Origin: an uncultured Bacteroidia bacterium
GTDB lineage: Bacteria; Bacteroidota; Bacteroidia; Bacteroidales; F082
Assembly (NCBI GenBank): GCA_902791165.1
Contig: CADAVB010000004.1
Coordinates: 1 to 52,850, forward strand
Reading direction: 5' to 3'
Length of the DNA: 52,850 nt
Below the pieces are notes generated by a model that did not search any database, was not told the origin of the DNA, and was given only the letters and a program-made list of their open reading frames with translations. The position numbers and the translations under genes were made by a program. Below are positions 9,701-17,358 of the stretch, one piece after another (positions within the stretch are counted from its first letter, which is position 1; the number at the start of each line of letters is the position of its first letter).

Positions 9701-9927
9701 TTTCCCGAACCAGTGGCCATGTGAAATAGAAGATGTGGGCGAATCTGCTTCCCATCGAAATCGTTTTCAGGGTTCATATATGTCAGGAAATAGCGGAAAC
9801 ACTCTTCCTGATATGGGCGTAACTTGCGTGAAGGACTCAAGCTAGTGTCAAAATAATCAGGCAATTCAAGCCTTGTGATATAGCGTCGTCCAAATTCGCT
9901 TTCGAGTTTCTCTTGTAGGTTGGCCAT
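6727..9927 (-). CDS. res: Type III restriction enzyme, Res subunit (helicase-nuclease)
   Basis: 1066-aa ATP-dependent DNA translocase and endonuclease that cuts unmethylated DNA together with Mod. Walker A ATGSGKT (residues 71-77) and the DEAH box (186-189, SDEAHHMN) define the SF2 helicase core. Motif VI-like QLIGRGARYMPF lies near residue 440. The C-terminal PD-(D/E)xK nuclease is seen as EPDFILFL then LQLFIEPKG (about residues 785-815). It starts 5 bp after the mod stop, so mod and res form one operon. AT-rich compared with flanking genes, suggesting transfer. It appears full length and intact. Confidence 0.93.
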   Translation of the reverse strand: MANLQEKLESEFGRRYITRLELPDYFDTSLSPSRKLRPYQEECFRYFLTYMNPENDFDGKQIRPHLLFHMATGSGKTLIMAGAMLYLYEQGYRNFLFFVDSTNIVEKTKDNFLNASSSKYLFAPQIVINGKRVEIRKVNNFQGASSDTINLCLCTIQGLHSDLNSEKENAVTYDDFTDQPVVLISDEAHHMNAATKRGGISPEDEQHTKDWESTVMRIFNKDNGFLPNILLDFTATADLTDPTIAHKYEDKVIFDYPLKKFREDLYSKDVEVLESDLDPLDMAMQAMILSQYKRKLFADIKQNIKPVVLLKSKTIVANKDIFTQFKQAVINFDESGVNRIRARAKDDLAAAFDYFDKHHVTSNNLILELQADFSEERLLLVDGNNISPEKQLLLNSLEDADNEIRAIFAVDMLNEGWDVLNLYDIVRLYNTRDAANNKPGKTTMQEAQLIGRGARYMPFKDLNNLALDADKRKYDGDAKNPLRVIEKLHYHSAYNPRYIQELHTALVETGIIPDTKIQLDLFLKKEFKESRLYEKGLVFLNRRIPLAEAEDDGTIGKDILQKTFTVSVHTGQMHTNKVFSENEDNSVITTKTLPIKFKDIDYHVVRAAMNSFTSFSFDHLKKLYPQLKSGREFITSENYLANLDIRINGIKASISEYSQSDKLMIAKSVLKEIEPLLLMRGKTYRGTKEFKPFQIKDKFRDVIRLNVTIPPGNQEFGIAMSDPRTKYPLKLSAVDWYAYNENYGTSEEKALVKYIDGIMPKLEEKYDEIYLVRNEKDIKIYSFDTGQAFEPDFILFLRIKGTSDKYDKLQLFIEPKGDGFLKQDKWKNDFLKQIKQTAEIHYCTSVYNYIVWGIPFFNESNNKEFETSFNDDVLKYSAHPNKEQLSVSSIIVDNEMPKEKSYDLIPKDSDIWMAAESFECYKWKSIDQSICDFFGSDKTILVGCYKGKKYFDWIESHQMYTIRLGKVKGSMEANRMLFEKTSVLVLYELGKPNKLSAYKVTAHQEMAKEELVAMNYPNENPRKSYMSFNFTPLDMDLNSLAEKRLIEKLIELNPSVIKGTPVFIEP

Positions 9928-9932
9928 ACTGC

Positions 9933-11915
9933 TTAAATCTTTTTGTAAAACTCTTTGGTCAATCGCTTGTCGTTCTCGCTAATGGTATATTCTTCACTTT
10001 CCATGTCGCTGAGTGGTACGTAAAGCAGATTTTTGTCGAGACATTCGATAAGGAAACGCTTTTGGTCATCTATGCTTAATGCTTTAAAATCTGAAGCATT
10101 CTCATCAATTGCTTTTATGTCGATTTTGTAATTTAGGTAACCCGTTGCCTGCATCCTTTGCCAAATTTCCAATAGAGTCTCGTGGTTAGTTGCAGTTTCT
10201 ATTTCGTCAACGAATTGCTGGTTGGCTTTGGCAAGTTCGCAATAAACAAACGAGCCGCCGCCTTGCCAACTTAACGCCTTTGAGACCCCCGTTGTGTCTC
10301 CTTTAATGACGTTGTTAATACGAACTACACTGTCATTCTTTCCATAATCAAGTTGCTCAATACCTATATATTGACGATGCATTTTGTGAGCAACGGCTGC
10401 AGTTGTACCACACCCTAGAAAAAAATCCAATACAATATCACCTCGTTCGGTTGTCAGTTCCATGATTTGTTTTAATAACTTTTCAGGTTTCTTTCCATTC
10501 TTAAGCTTTACCCCGCCTTCGTTTGCTATTCCAGCCCAAGATATATGCGACCAAAAATCGGTAAGGAGTTCCGTTACAGTTAACTCTCCATCTATTTCAC
10601 GTAGTTTATTTGAATAAAAAGCAAGGGCTCCTCCTTTATAAAAATATGATGTTTCAGCGTTTTCTCGTTCCATTGAAATGACCTTTTCGGTTTCACGAGA
10701 CTTTGCCATTAGTTCTTTGACCGTATCCGTTGGCTTGTGAGGATCTCTTACACTGACTATTTGTTTGGCATTTTCAAAAGCAAATTGCTGGATGAGTTCT
10801 TTCAAAATGGACTTCCATAATGTTCCGTATTTAGCTTTTGCTTCTTTTTCAGAGGCAAAATCCATATGGTTTAATAGTGCGTCCTTTATCGGCACAAATT
10901 CCCATTCCTCTGCTTTGTCATTTGGATTAACTAAATAAAGATTGTAATTGATATTGTATCCTACAGGTACATACCCTTTTTTGAAATTAAATGCTGATTT
11001 GTTCTTTGTATAGAACAAGATATATTCTGTAACGTCAATAGGCCCAGGATTAACTGTTTTAAAACCTGCTGGAGTAGCTGTTTTCACTGATATGATTTGA
11101 ACTCTGTTGTCAATGCCAAATATTGAATCTGCAAGCACAGAAATATAAGCGATTTCATGTAAATCAATATGAATAAAGATTGCACCGTCTTCTCTCAACA
11201 ACTCTTTGGCAACTTCTAAACGGTTTTTCATAAAAGTCAACCACGTAGAGTGATTGAAAGAATCATTGTACCCAAACTCATCATCACCAGTGTTATATGG
11301 TGGGTCAATATAAATCAGCTTTACCTTATTCGTAAATTTGGCTTTCAAAGAATGAAGTACTAGAAGATTGTTGCCCTTAATAATGAGATTGTCTGAGGAG
11401 TCGAGATGCGAAACCTCATGCACTCCGTCTGTGTCATAACGCTTAAATCCAGATAATGCTTTAGGTTCAGTTAGTCGATTGATTTCATTAGGAGCGAGCG
11501 TTTCGCTCCAAAAAACCTCATTGCGTTTGGCATCTTCCTTGGTCTGTCCTCCTTCTAACACGCAATCTTTATAAGGCCATGAAAGCACAACCTCGCGACT
11601 TTCACTTATAAAACGACCATCATCAGTTGTAAGCCCAATTTTGTTTTTGAAAGCAGTGTAACTGTCGGGAAGAAAAGACTTGTTCATTACAAATTGCTGA
11701 AACTTCACCTTATCAAAAACAAGTACCCCTTCAACTTCGCTGAAAAAGTTCCTTTTCAATCCATCATGGGAAAGAAGATATTTCAATAATTCAGGTTGCA
11801 GGTTTAAGGCGTCTTCAACAATCTTGTTCTTGATAAGTGCACCATCGTCCATGCAGTATTTTGAATCCAACCGAAGAAGGGCTTCCAATTCGTGAAAGAG
11901 GGAGAGATTGTCCAT
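9933..11915 (-). CDS. mod: Type III DNA adenine methyltransferase, Mod subunit
   Basis: 660 aa from the chosen start at 11915 (MDNLSLFHELEALLRLDSKY). N6-adenine methylase and specificity subunit of the type III system. The catalytic motif DPPY is at 204-207 and the SAM-binding FLGCGTT is at 499-505. This order (DPPY first, about 290 residues between, holding the target recognition region) is typical of beta-class Mod proteins. A longer frame to 11957 would start inside the leader. Expression probably depends on the promoter at 12199-12206 and a leader of about 280 nt that can form alternative hairpins. Confidence 0.93.
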   Translation of the reverse strand: MDNLSLFHELEALLRLDSKYCMDDGALIKNKIVEDALNLQPELLKYLLSHDGLKRNFFSEVEGVLVFDKVKFQQFVMNKSFLPDSYTAFKNKIGLTTDDGRFISESREVVLSWPYKDCVLEGGQTKEDAKRNEVFWSETLAPNEINRLTEPKALSGFKRYDTDGVHEVSHLDSSDNLIIKGNNLLVLHSLKAKFTNKVKLIYIDPPYNTGDDEFGYNDSFNHSTWLTFMKNRLEVAKELLREDGAIFIHIDLHEIAYISVLADSIFGIDNRVQIISVKTATPAGFKTVNPGPIDVTEYILFYTKNKSAFNFKKGYVPVGYNINYNLYLVNPNDKAEEWEFVPIKDALLNHMDFASEKEAKAKYGTLWKSILKELIQQFAFENAKQIVSVRDPHKPTDTVKELMAKSRETEKVISMERENAETSYFYKGGALAFYSNKLREIDGELTVTELLTDFWSHISWAGIANEGGVKLKNGKKPEKLLKQIMELTTERGDIVLDFFLGCGTTAAVAHKMHRQYIGIEQLDYGKNDSVVRINNVIKGDTTGVSKALSWQGGGSFVYCELAKANQQFVDEIETATNHETLLEIWQRMQATGYLNYKIDIKAIDENASDFKALSIDDQKRFLIECLDKNLLYVPLSDMESEEYTISENDKRLTKEFYKKI

Positions 11916-11931
11916 ATTTGATTGAGTGTTA

Positions 11932-12123
11932 GAAGATTGTAAACTATTGTATTTCAAATCAAAATGAATAAAAAGAAGCGCACCCTTAACCTTGTTCGCT
12001 TCAACACGGGGACAATCTTCCGGAAAACCCCACCACGGAACGAAAAGGAAAGGGTACGCCTGAAAAGGCGTATCCCTATCCCTCGAAGCCCGTGTTTACA
12101 TTTGGAAGATTGTATGTGTTGAA
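11932..12123 (-). ncRNA. Structured leader of the mod-res transcript (alternative hairpins)
   Basis: On the minus-strand transcript an upstream arm (12104-12123) and a middle arm (12000-12021) pair over 10+8 bp around a small internal loop. The middle arm can instead pair, via CCCGTGTT (12003-12010), with AACACGGG (12089-12096), or, via GAAGATTGT, with a second ACAATCTTC copy at 11932-11940, just 17 nt before the mod start codon. A separate hairpin (12052-12075, GGGTACGCCT with AGGCGTATCC, GAAA loop on the plus strand) sits inside. These options exclude one another. No known RNA family was recognised. Confidence 0.5.
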
Positions 12124-12198
12124 CTTCTCGGAATTAGATACTGCTATCTATTTCATCCAATATGTCTGCCAGTCGCTTTTTAGGGCGAAAGGCAGGGG

Positions 12199-12206
12199 CA
12201 AAGATA
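12199..12206 (-). promoter_or_regulatory. -7 promoter box for mod-res
   Basis: TATCTTTG on the minus strand, about 285 bp upstream of the mod start. It places the structured region 11932-12123 inside the 5' leader. Confidence 0.5.
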
Positions 12207-12312
12207 GGGAAAATTCTGAATAAGGAAGGAAAAGGATAGAAAAATACTATGTTCGAGGGAGGGGCATAAGATGAAAATGCAAGAATGAATATAACAAATA
12301 CAAAATATTCCT

Positions 12313-12320
12313 TATTTTTG
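12313..12320 (+). promoter_or_regulatory. -7 promoter box for the RloC-like gene
   Basis: TATTTTTG about 110 bp upstream of the ATG at 12431, divergent from the mod-res promoter. An AAGGAGGG tract (about 12350-12356) lies in the leader but is too far from the ATG to be a ribosome site. Confidence 0.5.
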
Positions 12321-12430
12321 CAAAGTTTACCATCTCCAAGTTTTGATAAGGAGGGTGAAAGCGAATTAGTACATATATATGCTCAAACGATTGAGTTATA
12401 GGATGAAGTCAGTTATTAGATTTGTATAAA

Positions 12431-14722
12431 ATGATATCTCGGTTGGTCATTAAAAATGTTGCCTCGTACAATGCTACGGGAGTGGATATTGATACGAATA
12501 AGAAGATTAATTTCTTTTTTGGCTATAATGGTAGCGGCAAGTCCACTATTGCAAAATATCTTCATAACATAACACTACCTACTATAGAACAATCTCCTGA
12601 TTTTGCAGATTGTAGTCAAATAGGATATGATCCTTTATCACAAACTATCCTGGTTTATGACGAAGAGTTTAAAAAAGAGAATTTTATCTCGAAAGACGAA
12701 CAACGAGGCATCTTCTCCCTTAATAAAACCAATGATGCTGTTGATAAACAGATTAAAATAATAAACGATGAAATAGAAAAAATCCAAAAACTCAAACTGG
12801 GAACAAAAGAACGAGAGGATAAGTTAAACAAATTGCGTGATACTAAATTGAAAGCGCTTGAAGATATTGTTTTCTCAAAAAGGAATCAGTTTTCAACTTG
12901 CCGTAATGCCCCGTTGCCATATGGTGGAAGCAAAAAGAATTTTTTGATACATGTTAGACCATTCCTCTCTAAAACGGATCCAGTTAAGACTTTACCAGAA
13001 CTTATTCAAGAATACAATCGGGTATATGCGAATGGCTTGAAAAGCATTTCCATTAATGTCGATACGGATGCTCTCAATATGCTAATTTCTGAAGAGCCAG
13101 ATATTGCTACTCTTTTAGGTGAGGTAATAGTTGGGAATAAAGATGTTGATATTGCGAAACTCATTGATCAATTGCAGATGTCAACCTGGGTGGAGAGTGG
13201 TATGCCTTATATGGAACAATCCGGGAATGTGTGTCCATTCTGCCAGCAACCGTTTGCTGACAAGGATGTATTAAAGCACAAATTAGAACAGTTTTTTGAC
13301 AAAACATATAAAGAGAAGATGGATGGACTTCGGGAAAAAGCAAAAGACTATTACACAGGTATTCAATCTCAACTAACTGTCCTTGAAGACATTGCAAAGG
13401 TTTTCAACCCTGATAATAAGGTATCATCCGTTATTGGAGAAATAATAGCTATTCGTGATAGTTTTGTGCAAACTATTAACGAAAAGAAAAGTAAACCAAA
13501 TGAAAAGAAAACAATCCAGTCTTTATCTGGTTTGTTAACCAGAATGCAAGAGATACAAACGCTTATAGAGAGCAATAATCGTGATTTCGAAAATCTTTCC
13601 ACTTTACAGAAACTGTGGATAAGTGATGTACAGAAATACATTGCTGAAGATAGTAGGACTGACATAGAACGATTTGATAAATGGAACGAAAAATGTGACG
13701 CAGTTTTATCAGCTAATGCTTTCACTCAATTGTCCCTGCAAGACCAAGAGACATATCTGCGTCATCAAACTGACGAACTCAGAACAAAAACCGTAAACAC
13801 AACAGATGCAGTAAATAACATCAAGAAGATACTTAACAGTGTAGGATTTGACAGTTTTGAAATTAAAGAAAAAAAAGATGACATATTGTCAACGCCTACT
13901 TACTATCTTAAACGTAACGGATCTTCTTCGTCAAATGTTTATAAATCATTGAGTGAGGGTGAGAAGACTTTTATATCTTTCCTTTATTTTCATCAGTTAT
14001 GCCTTGGAACTGATGATATTGAACATGGTGCATCAAAAAAGAAAATAATTGTCATTGATGACCCTGTTTCAAGCCTTGACAGTAAAGTGATGTTTGTTAT
14101 TACAAGCTTAATCCATCAACTAGCGAGGTATAAAGGTGATGGGAATAAAACAGATAGGCAAGAGTTTTTTAATCCCAATATAGAGCAGATATTCATTTTT
14201 ACACATAATTTTTATTTCTACAAAGAAGTATCATTTAATCGAAGACCCATAAACAAAAAACAATATCATCATATCATTGAGAAAAGCAATTCCTTTTCCC
14301 AAATACCATACTCCGGAGAAAACTGTACTATGAAGAATGACTATAGTATGATGTGGGAAAACCTGAAGAAGACCAAAGATACAATAGGAGTAGATAAAAG
14401 TCAAAATGTAATGTTGGCGAATACGATGCGAAGGGTTATAGATTCGTATTTGGACTTTGTCGGAATAAAGAAAACTGGGACTACTATTACTTGGGCTGCT
14501 ATAGATACTTTCGAGGAAGGATCTCCAGAGTATATTGTAGAGTCAGCATTTATTTCTCTTATTAATGATGAAAGCCATGGAGCAGCCGCGATGGATGACA
14601 TGTATTATGACAGCATTGTTAAACAAGAACCTGCTGTTATTTTCAAGGCTTTCAAGTCGTTGTTCAAAGAAATAGGGCGTACTCATTATGAGTATATGAT
14701 GGATGAAAAATATGACGATTAA
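12431..14722 (+). CDS. PrrC/RloC-like zinc-hook ATPase, candidate anticodon nuclease
   Basis: 763 aa. ABC-type ATPase: Walker A GYNGSGKST at 31-39, signature LSEGEKT at about 507-513, Walker B VIDDPVSSLDS at about 541-551. The centre is coiled coil with a CPFC zinc-hook motif at 268-271, as in Rad50 and RloC. The C-terminus has MRRVIDSY (about 666-673) and NDESHG with His716, resembling the R-E-H active-site region of PrrC/RloC anticodon nucleases, but with Asp where I would expect Glu. RloC proteins guard restriction systems and cleave tRNA on infection; the neighbouring mod-res fits. ATG 12431 was preferred over TTG 12422. The nuclease role is inferred. Confidence 0.7.
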   Translation: MISRLVIKNVASYNATGVDIDTNKKINFFFGYNGSGKSTIAKYLHNITLPTIEQSPDFADCSQIGYDPLSQTILVYDEEFKKENFISKDEQRGIFSLNKTNDAVDKQIKIINDEIEKIQKLKLGTKEREDKLNKLRDTKLKALEDIVFSKRNQFSTCRNAPLPYGGSKKNFLIHVRPFLSKTDPVKTLPELIQEYNRVYANGLKSISINVDTDALNMLISEEPDIATLLGEVIVGNKDVDIAKLIDQLQMSTWVESGMPYMEQSGNVCPFCQQPFADKDVLKHKLEQFFDKTYKEKMDGLREKAKDYYTGIQSQLTVLEDIAKVFNPDNKVSSVIGEIIAIRDSFVQTINEKKSKPNEKKTIQSLSGLLTRMQEIQTLIESNNRDFENLSTLQKLWISDVQKYIAEDSRTDIERFDKWNEKCDAVLSANAFTQLSLQDQETYLRHQTDELRTKTVNTTDAVNNIKKILNSVGFDSFEIKEKKDDILSTPTYYLKRNGSSSSNVYKSLSEGEKTFISFLYFHQLCLGTDDIEHGASKKKIIVIDDPVSSLDSKVMFVITSLIHQLARYKGDGNKTDRQEFFNPNIEQIFIFTHNFYFYKEVSFNRRPINKKQYHHIIEKSNSFSQIPYSGENCTMKNDYSMMWENLKKTKDTIGVDKSQNVMLANTMRRVIDSYLDFVGIKKTGTTITWAAIDTFEEGSPEYIVESAFISLINDESHGAAAMDDMYYDSIVKQEPAVIFKAFKSLFKEIGRTHYEYMMDEKYDD

Positions 14723-14819
14723 ACAATTGGCGCAGCTTCGTCTGCTCCTCCTGCGTGCGGATTGGCAGCCAGTGTCTGTGCTTTCCAGCATGACCAAGAT
14801 AGAAAGGACAATCGCCTAA
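14712..14819 (+). CDS. 35-codon reading frame overlapping the RloC-like stop
   Basis: ATG 14712 overlaps the last codons of the preceding gene and reads MTIKQLAQLRLLLLRADWQP plus 15 more residues to TAA at 14817. Its base composition is GC-richer than both neighbours. It could be a coupled small protein or, more likely, the tail of a lost gene. No similarity was recognised. Confidence 0.25.
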   Translation: MTIKQLAQLRLLLLRADWQPVSVLSSMTKIERTIA

Positions 14820-14987
14820 TGCCCTAAATTATCTTAAAAAAAGAAAACCATACGCCAATCCCCAATAGAACAATCAAATACGGAAAAGTCTTTCGAGTGG
14901 GTGACATAGTTTCCTGCTACGACCAGCCAAAAATATCGCCAATCATTTTCTGTTTTCACAACCAAAAAACCAATATTTATATGTATA

Positions 14988-15008
14988 TTTCGTGATTTTT
15001 TCACGAAA
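14988..15008. promoter_or_regulatory. Inverted repeat upstream of rloA
   Basis: TTTCGTGA (14988-14995) and TCACGAAA (15001-15008) with a 5-T spacer, centred about 47 bp upstream of the rloA -7 box. It could be an operator, possibly for the winged helix at the RloB C-terminus, or a terminator for the upstream gene. Confidence 0.35.
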
Positions 15009-15044
15009 ATACTGATTATATATTGATTTTCGGCTTTTATTTTG

Positions 15045-15052
15045 TATCTTTG
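15045..15052 (+). promoter_or_regulatory. -7 promoter box for rloA-rloB
   Basis: TATCTTTG, 32 bp before the rloA ATG. Confidence 0.6.
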
Positions 15053-15083
15053 CAGCCGAATTTCATCTTAAACAACGGCAACT

Positions 15084-16379
15084 ATGATACAGGAGTTTCA
15101 AGTACAGAATTTCTATAGCATCAGGGAACGGCAGTCCATCAGTTTTGTGCCGACCAATGACGACAATATGCGCGGGCAATATGTCCATGAAGTGGCTGAT
15201 GGAGTCGGGCTATTGAAGGTTGGCATCGTGTATGGTAGCAATGCCAGCGGTAAGACCACCTTGCTCCAAGCCTTGTCGTTCTTCCGCAGCGTCATGATCG
15301 ACAAACCCGAATCGAAGATTGACGACATGGGATACCTCCCATTCCTGCTTGACAAACACAGCGAGGGGGAACATTCGCACATGCAGATGACATTCTGGGT
15401 AAAAGGAGAAAAGTATATCCTACATCTTGAATTCGATAGTAAGCGGATTTACGAAGAGTCGCTGCTTGTATATACCAGCGCTCGCCCTGCCTCACTTTAC
15501 AAGCGTGTCTATCAACCAGAGTCCGACCACACGGAAGTGGCCTTTGGCAACAACGCCGGAATAAAAAAAGCCGACCAGCGCGCTATCACTGGAAATACGA
15601 CCAACAACTGTACGGTAATGGCCGCCTTCGGACAGTCGAACGCTCGTGCCTCGAAACTTAATGATGTGTTTGAGTTTTTCTATTCTGGCTTACATGCTGT
15701 TTTGAGTCCAAGGAATTCTTTGTCGTTCGATGTGAAAAGCGAACTCAGGAATGACAAGGATGGCAAGAAAAAGCGATTCCTGCTCCAATTGCTGAAGGCA
15801 AGCGACTTTAACATCGTTGACATGACACTTAACGAACTTGAAGAATCCATCACGCCCGAAATGGAAAAGGCTATCAACAGTGCTCCTATATCCGAAGAGG
15901 CGAAAATAGAGATGCTCAAGCGCGGCACCATCAAGCATGATGACGTTATGTTCAGACACATAGGCGAGGATGGAGAATACGAGTTGCACGAGCAACTGGA
16001 ATCTGCAGGAACGCATCGGTTCTTGGGAATGTCGATGGTTCTGTACTATGTATTGCACACGAACAGTTTTATTCCCATTGATGAGGTGGAGACGAGCATC
16101 CATTATGAGCTCCTTTCGTATTTCATCAAGCTGTTCCTTGCCAACAGCGAAGGTTCGTCACAGATACTGATGACCACCCACGACATCAACCTGCTGAACG
16201 AAGATTTCATCCGCAGAGATGTGGTATGGTTTACGGACAAGAGCCAAGTGGGAGCCACCCAACTCAAACGACTCTCATCGCTCGGTCTCCACAAGACCAT
16301 GAATCCATACAACGCCTACAAACAGGGCAAGTTGGTGGATCTGCCTTTCCTCGGAAGTGTTTACCTTGAAACAGAGTAA
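15084..16379 (+). CDS. rloA: RloA/AbiLi-like AAA (ABC-type) ATPase
   Basis: 431 aa. It begins with the typical IQEFQVQNFYSIRERQSISF strand of SMC-like ATPases. Walker A GSNASGKT is at 51-58, a signature-like ESAGTHRFLG near 310, Walker B IPIDEVETSIH with Asp333-Glu334, and a downstream TTHD switch. It is followed after 6 bp by an RloB homologue. That gene order is the RloA-RloB pair, related to the lactococcal AbiLi-AbiLii abortive infection system; ATPase sensor plus TOPRIM-like effector is also the logic of PARIS. The antiphage role here is inferred from family and neighbourhood. Confidence 0.8.
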   Translation: MIQEFQVQNFYSIRERQSISFVPTNDDNMRGQYVHEVADGVGLLKVGIVYGSNASGKTTLLQALSFFRSVMIDKPESKIDDMGYLPFLLDKHSEGEHSHMQMTFWVKGEKYILHLEFDSKRIYEESLLVYTSARPASLYKRVYQPESDHTEVAFGNNAGIKKADQRAITGNTTNNCTVMAAFGQSNARASKLNDVFEFFYSGLHAVLSPRNSLSFDVKSELRNDKDGKKKRFLLQLLKASDFNIVDMTLNELEESITPEMEKAINSAPISEEAKIEMLKRGTIKHDDVMFRHIGEDGEYELHEQLESAGTHRFLGMSMVLYYVLHTNSFIPIDEVETSIHYELLSYFIKLFLANSEGSSQILMTTHDINLLNEDFIRRDVVWFTDKSQVGATQLKRLSSLGLHKTMNPYNAYKQGKLVDLPFLGSVYLETE

Positions 16380-16385
16380 TTGGAT

Positions 16386-17246
16386 ATGGCAGTAAAAAAG
16401 AGCATAGCAATCATTGGCGAAGGCGAGACCGAGTGGTGGTACTTTGAAACACTTCGTATCGCTTGTCGCTATAAATTCAAGGTGGCCCCCGACTTCCCTC
16501 AACATTCCGACATTCCTCACATGGCGAAACTGGCAGAGGACTATGTGAAGCGCCAGACAGACTACGTGGTGTGCCTTGTGGACATGGACCGTCTGCTCAG
16601 ACTGCCCGCAGAAATGGCAACCTATCAGAAACTGAGAAAAAACAGCAGTCGTAATGTGATTTGGATAGAAACGAACCCTTGTACAGAGTTTTGGTTCCTG
16701 CTTCATTTCCTGCCTCAGCTTTCCACCAAACATTATGTGTCTTACGAGGATGTGCTGCCAGATTTGCAGCGTTATATGCCTGGGTACGAAAAGACGGCAC
16801 GTTACTTCAAGAAGAACAACCTATATAAGTACTTGACGGAGCATGGCGACCTGCAACGCGCCATTGGCTATGCCAAGGAGTTGACTCGCCTTAGCGAGGC
16901 TACGCCAGAGGATAAAATTGCCTATAGCCAGATGCATCTGGTATTCGAACTGATTGCTTCGATGAATGAAGATGAATCCGATAAAACGACAATAAAATCG
17001 GAAAATCGAAATCGAAATGAGGAAAATCGGCGACAAATCATCGATTTTATCGCCGATAACGGGATTTCAGACGCAAAAACCATTTCGAAAGCCATCGGAC
17101 TCAAACCTTCGAGAACCCGCGACTACCTCAAACAACTCGTGGACGAAGGCATCCTTGAGGTGGAGGGTGAGTATAAAAACAGGAAGTATAAAATTAAGAA
17201 GAATTTCCCTACCTTTGCCGAAAATTGGAATTTATGTACAGCCTGA
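16386..17246 (+). CDS. rloB: RloB/AbiLii-like TOPRIM-type protein with C-terminal winged helix
   Basis: 286 aa from ATG 16386 (a TTG at 16380 also fits). The N-terminal half carries the RloB signature: GEGETEWWYF (11-20), acidic pair VDMD (Asp66, Asp68), and NPCTEFWFLLHF (97-108), consistent with a TOPRIM-like nuclease fold. After about residue 205 a charged linker leads to a winged helix (RQIIDFIADNGISDAKTISK, then LKQLVDEGILEVEGE). RloB proteins I know are near 200 aa and lack this domain, so it may be a fused regulator or DNA sensor. The last codons read through a TACCTTTG promoter box, so this end may have been rebuilt at an insertion junction. Confidence 0.78.
   Translation: MAVKKSIAIIGEGETEWWYFETLRIACRYKFKVAPDFPQHSDIPHMAKLAEDYVKRQTDYVVCLVDMDRLLRLPAEMATYQKLRKNSSRNVIWIETNPCTEFWFLLHFLPQLSTKHYVSYEDVLPDLQRYMPGYEKTARYFKKNNLYKYLTEHGDLQRAIGYAKELTRLSEATPEDKIAYSQMHLVFELIASMNEDESDKTTIKSENRNRNEENRRQIIDFIADNGISDAKTISKAIGLKPSRTRDYLKQLVDEGILEVEGEYKNRKYKIKKNFPTFAENWNLCTA
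17206..17226 (+). promoter_or_regulatory. Promoter-containing 21-nt repeat inside the rloB 3' end
   Basis: Identical over 21 nt to the inverted sequence at 667-687. It contains TACCTTTG (17210-17217) and is the only good -7 box upstream of the TfoX remnant and the ClbS-like gene. Confidence 0.5.
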
Positions 17247-17298
17247 ATTACAAAGTACACTTTTTCAAAACCTCAAACTTAAAACTTAACCCAACACC

Positions 17299-17358
17299 AT
17301 GGCAAGCAACCCCGACTTCGTTCAATACATCGCCGACCAAAATGAATCTCAAAACTGA
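17299..17358 (+). pseudogene. Truncated TfoX-like gene fragment
   Basis: ATG 17299 reads MASNPDFVQYIADQ and then NESQN-stop. The first 42 nt match the start of the intact TfoX-like gene at 39148 in 40 of 42 positions, then identity ends. It is the 5' stub of a second TfoX copy, lying between the defence island and the ClbS-like gene. Confidence 0.8.

Larger units (their letters stand above)
14820..15083. other. Intergenic region between the RloC-like gene and rloA
   Basis: No gene is visible. The region becomes very AT-rich toward rloA and holds a perfect inverted repeat and a promoter box, both listed separately. Confidence 0.6.

Noticed and set aside
12000-12123. Possible retron msr-msd or CRISPR-type RNA
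   Set aside because: No reverse transcriptase, Cas gene or repeat-spacer pattern is nearby. A leader of mod-res fits position and strand better.
15084-17246. PARIS (AriA-AriB) system
   Set aside because: The second protein shows RloB signatures (GEGETEWWYF, NPCTEFWFLLHF) rather than the DUF4435 protein of PARIS, although the ATPase plus TOPRIM logic is alike.
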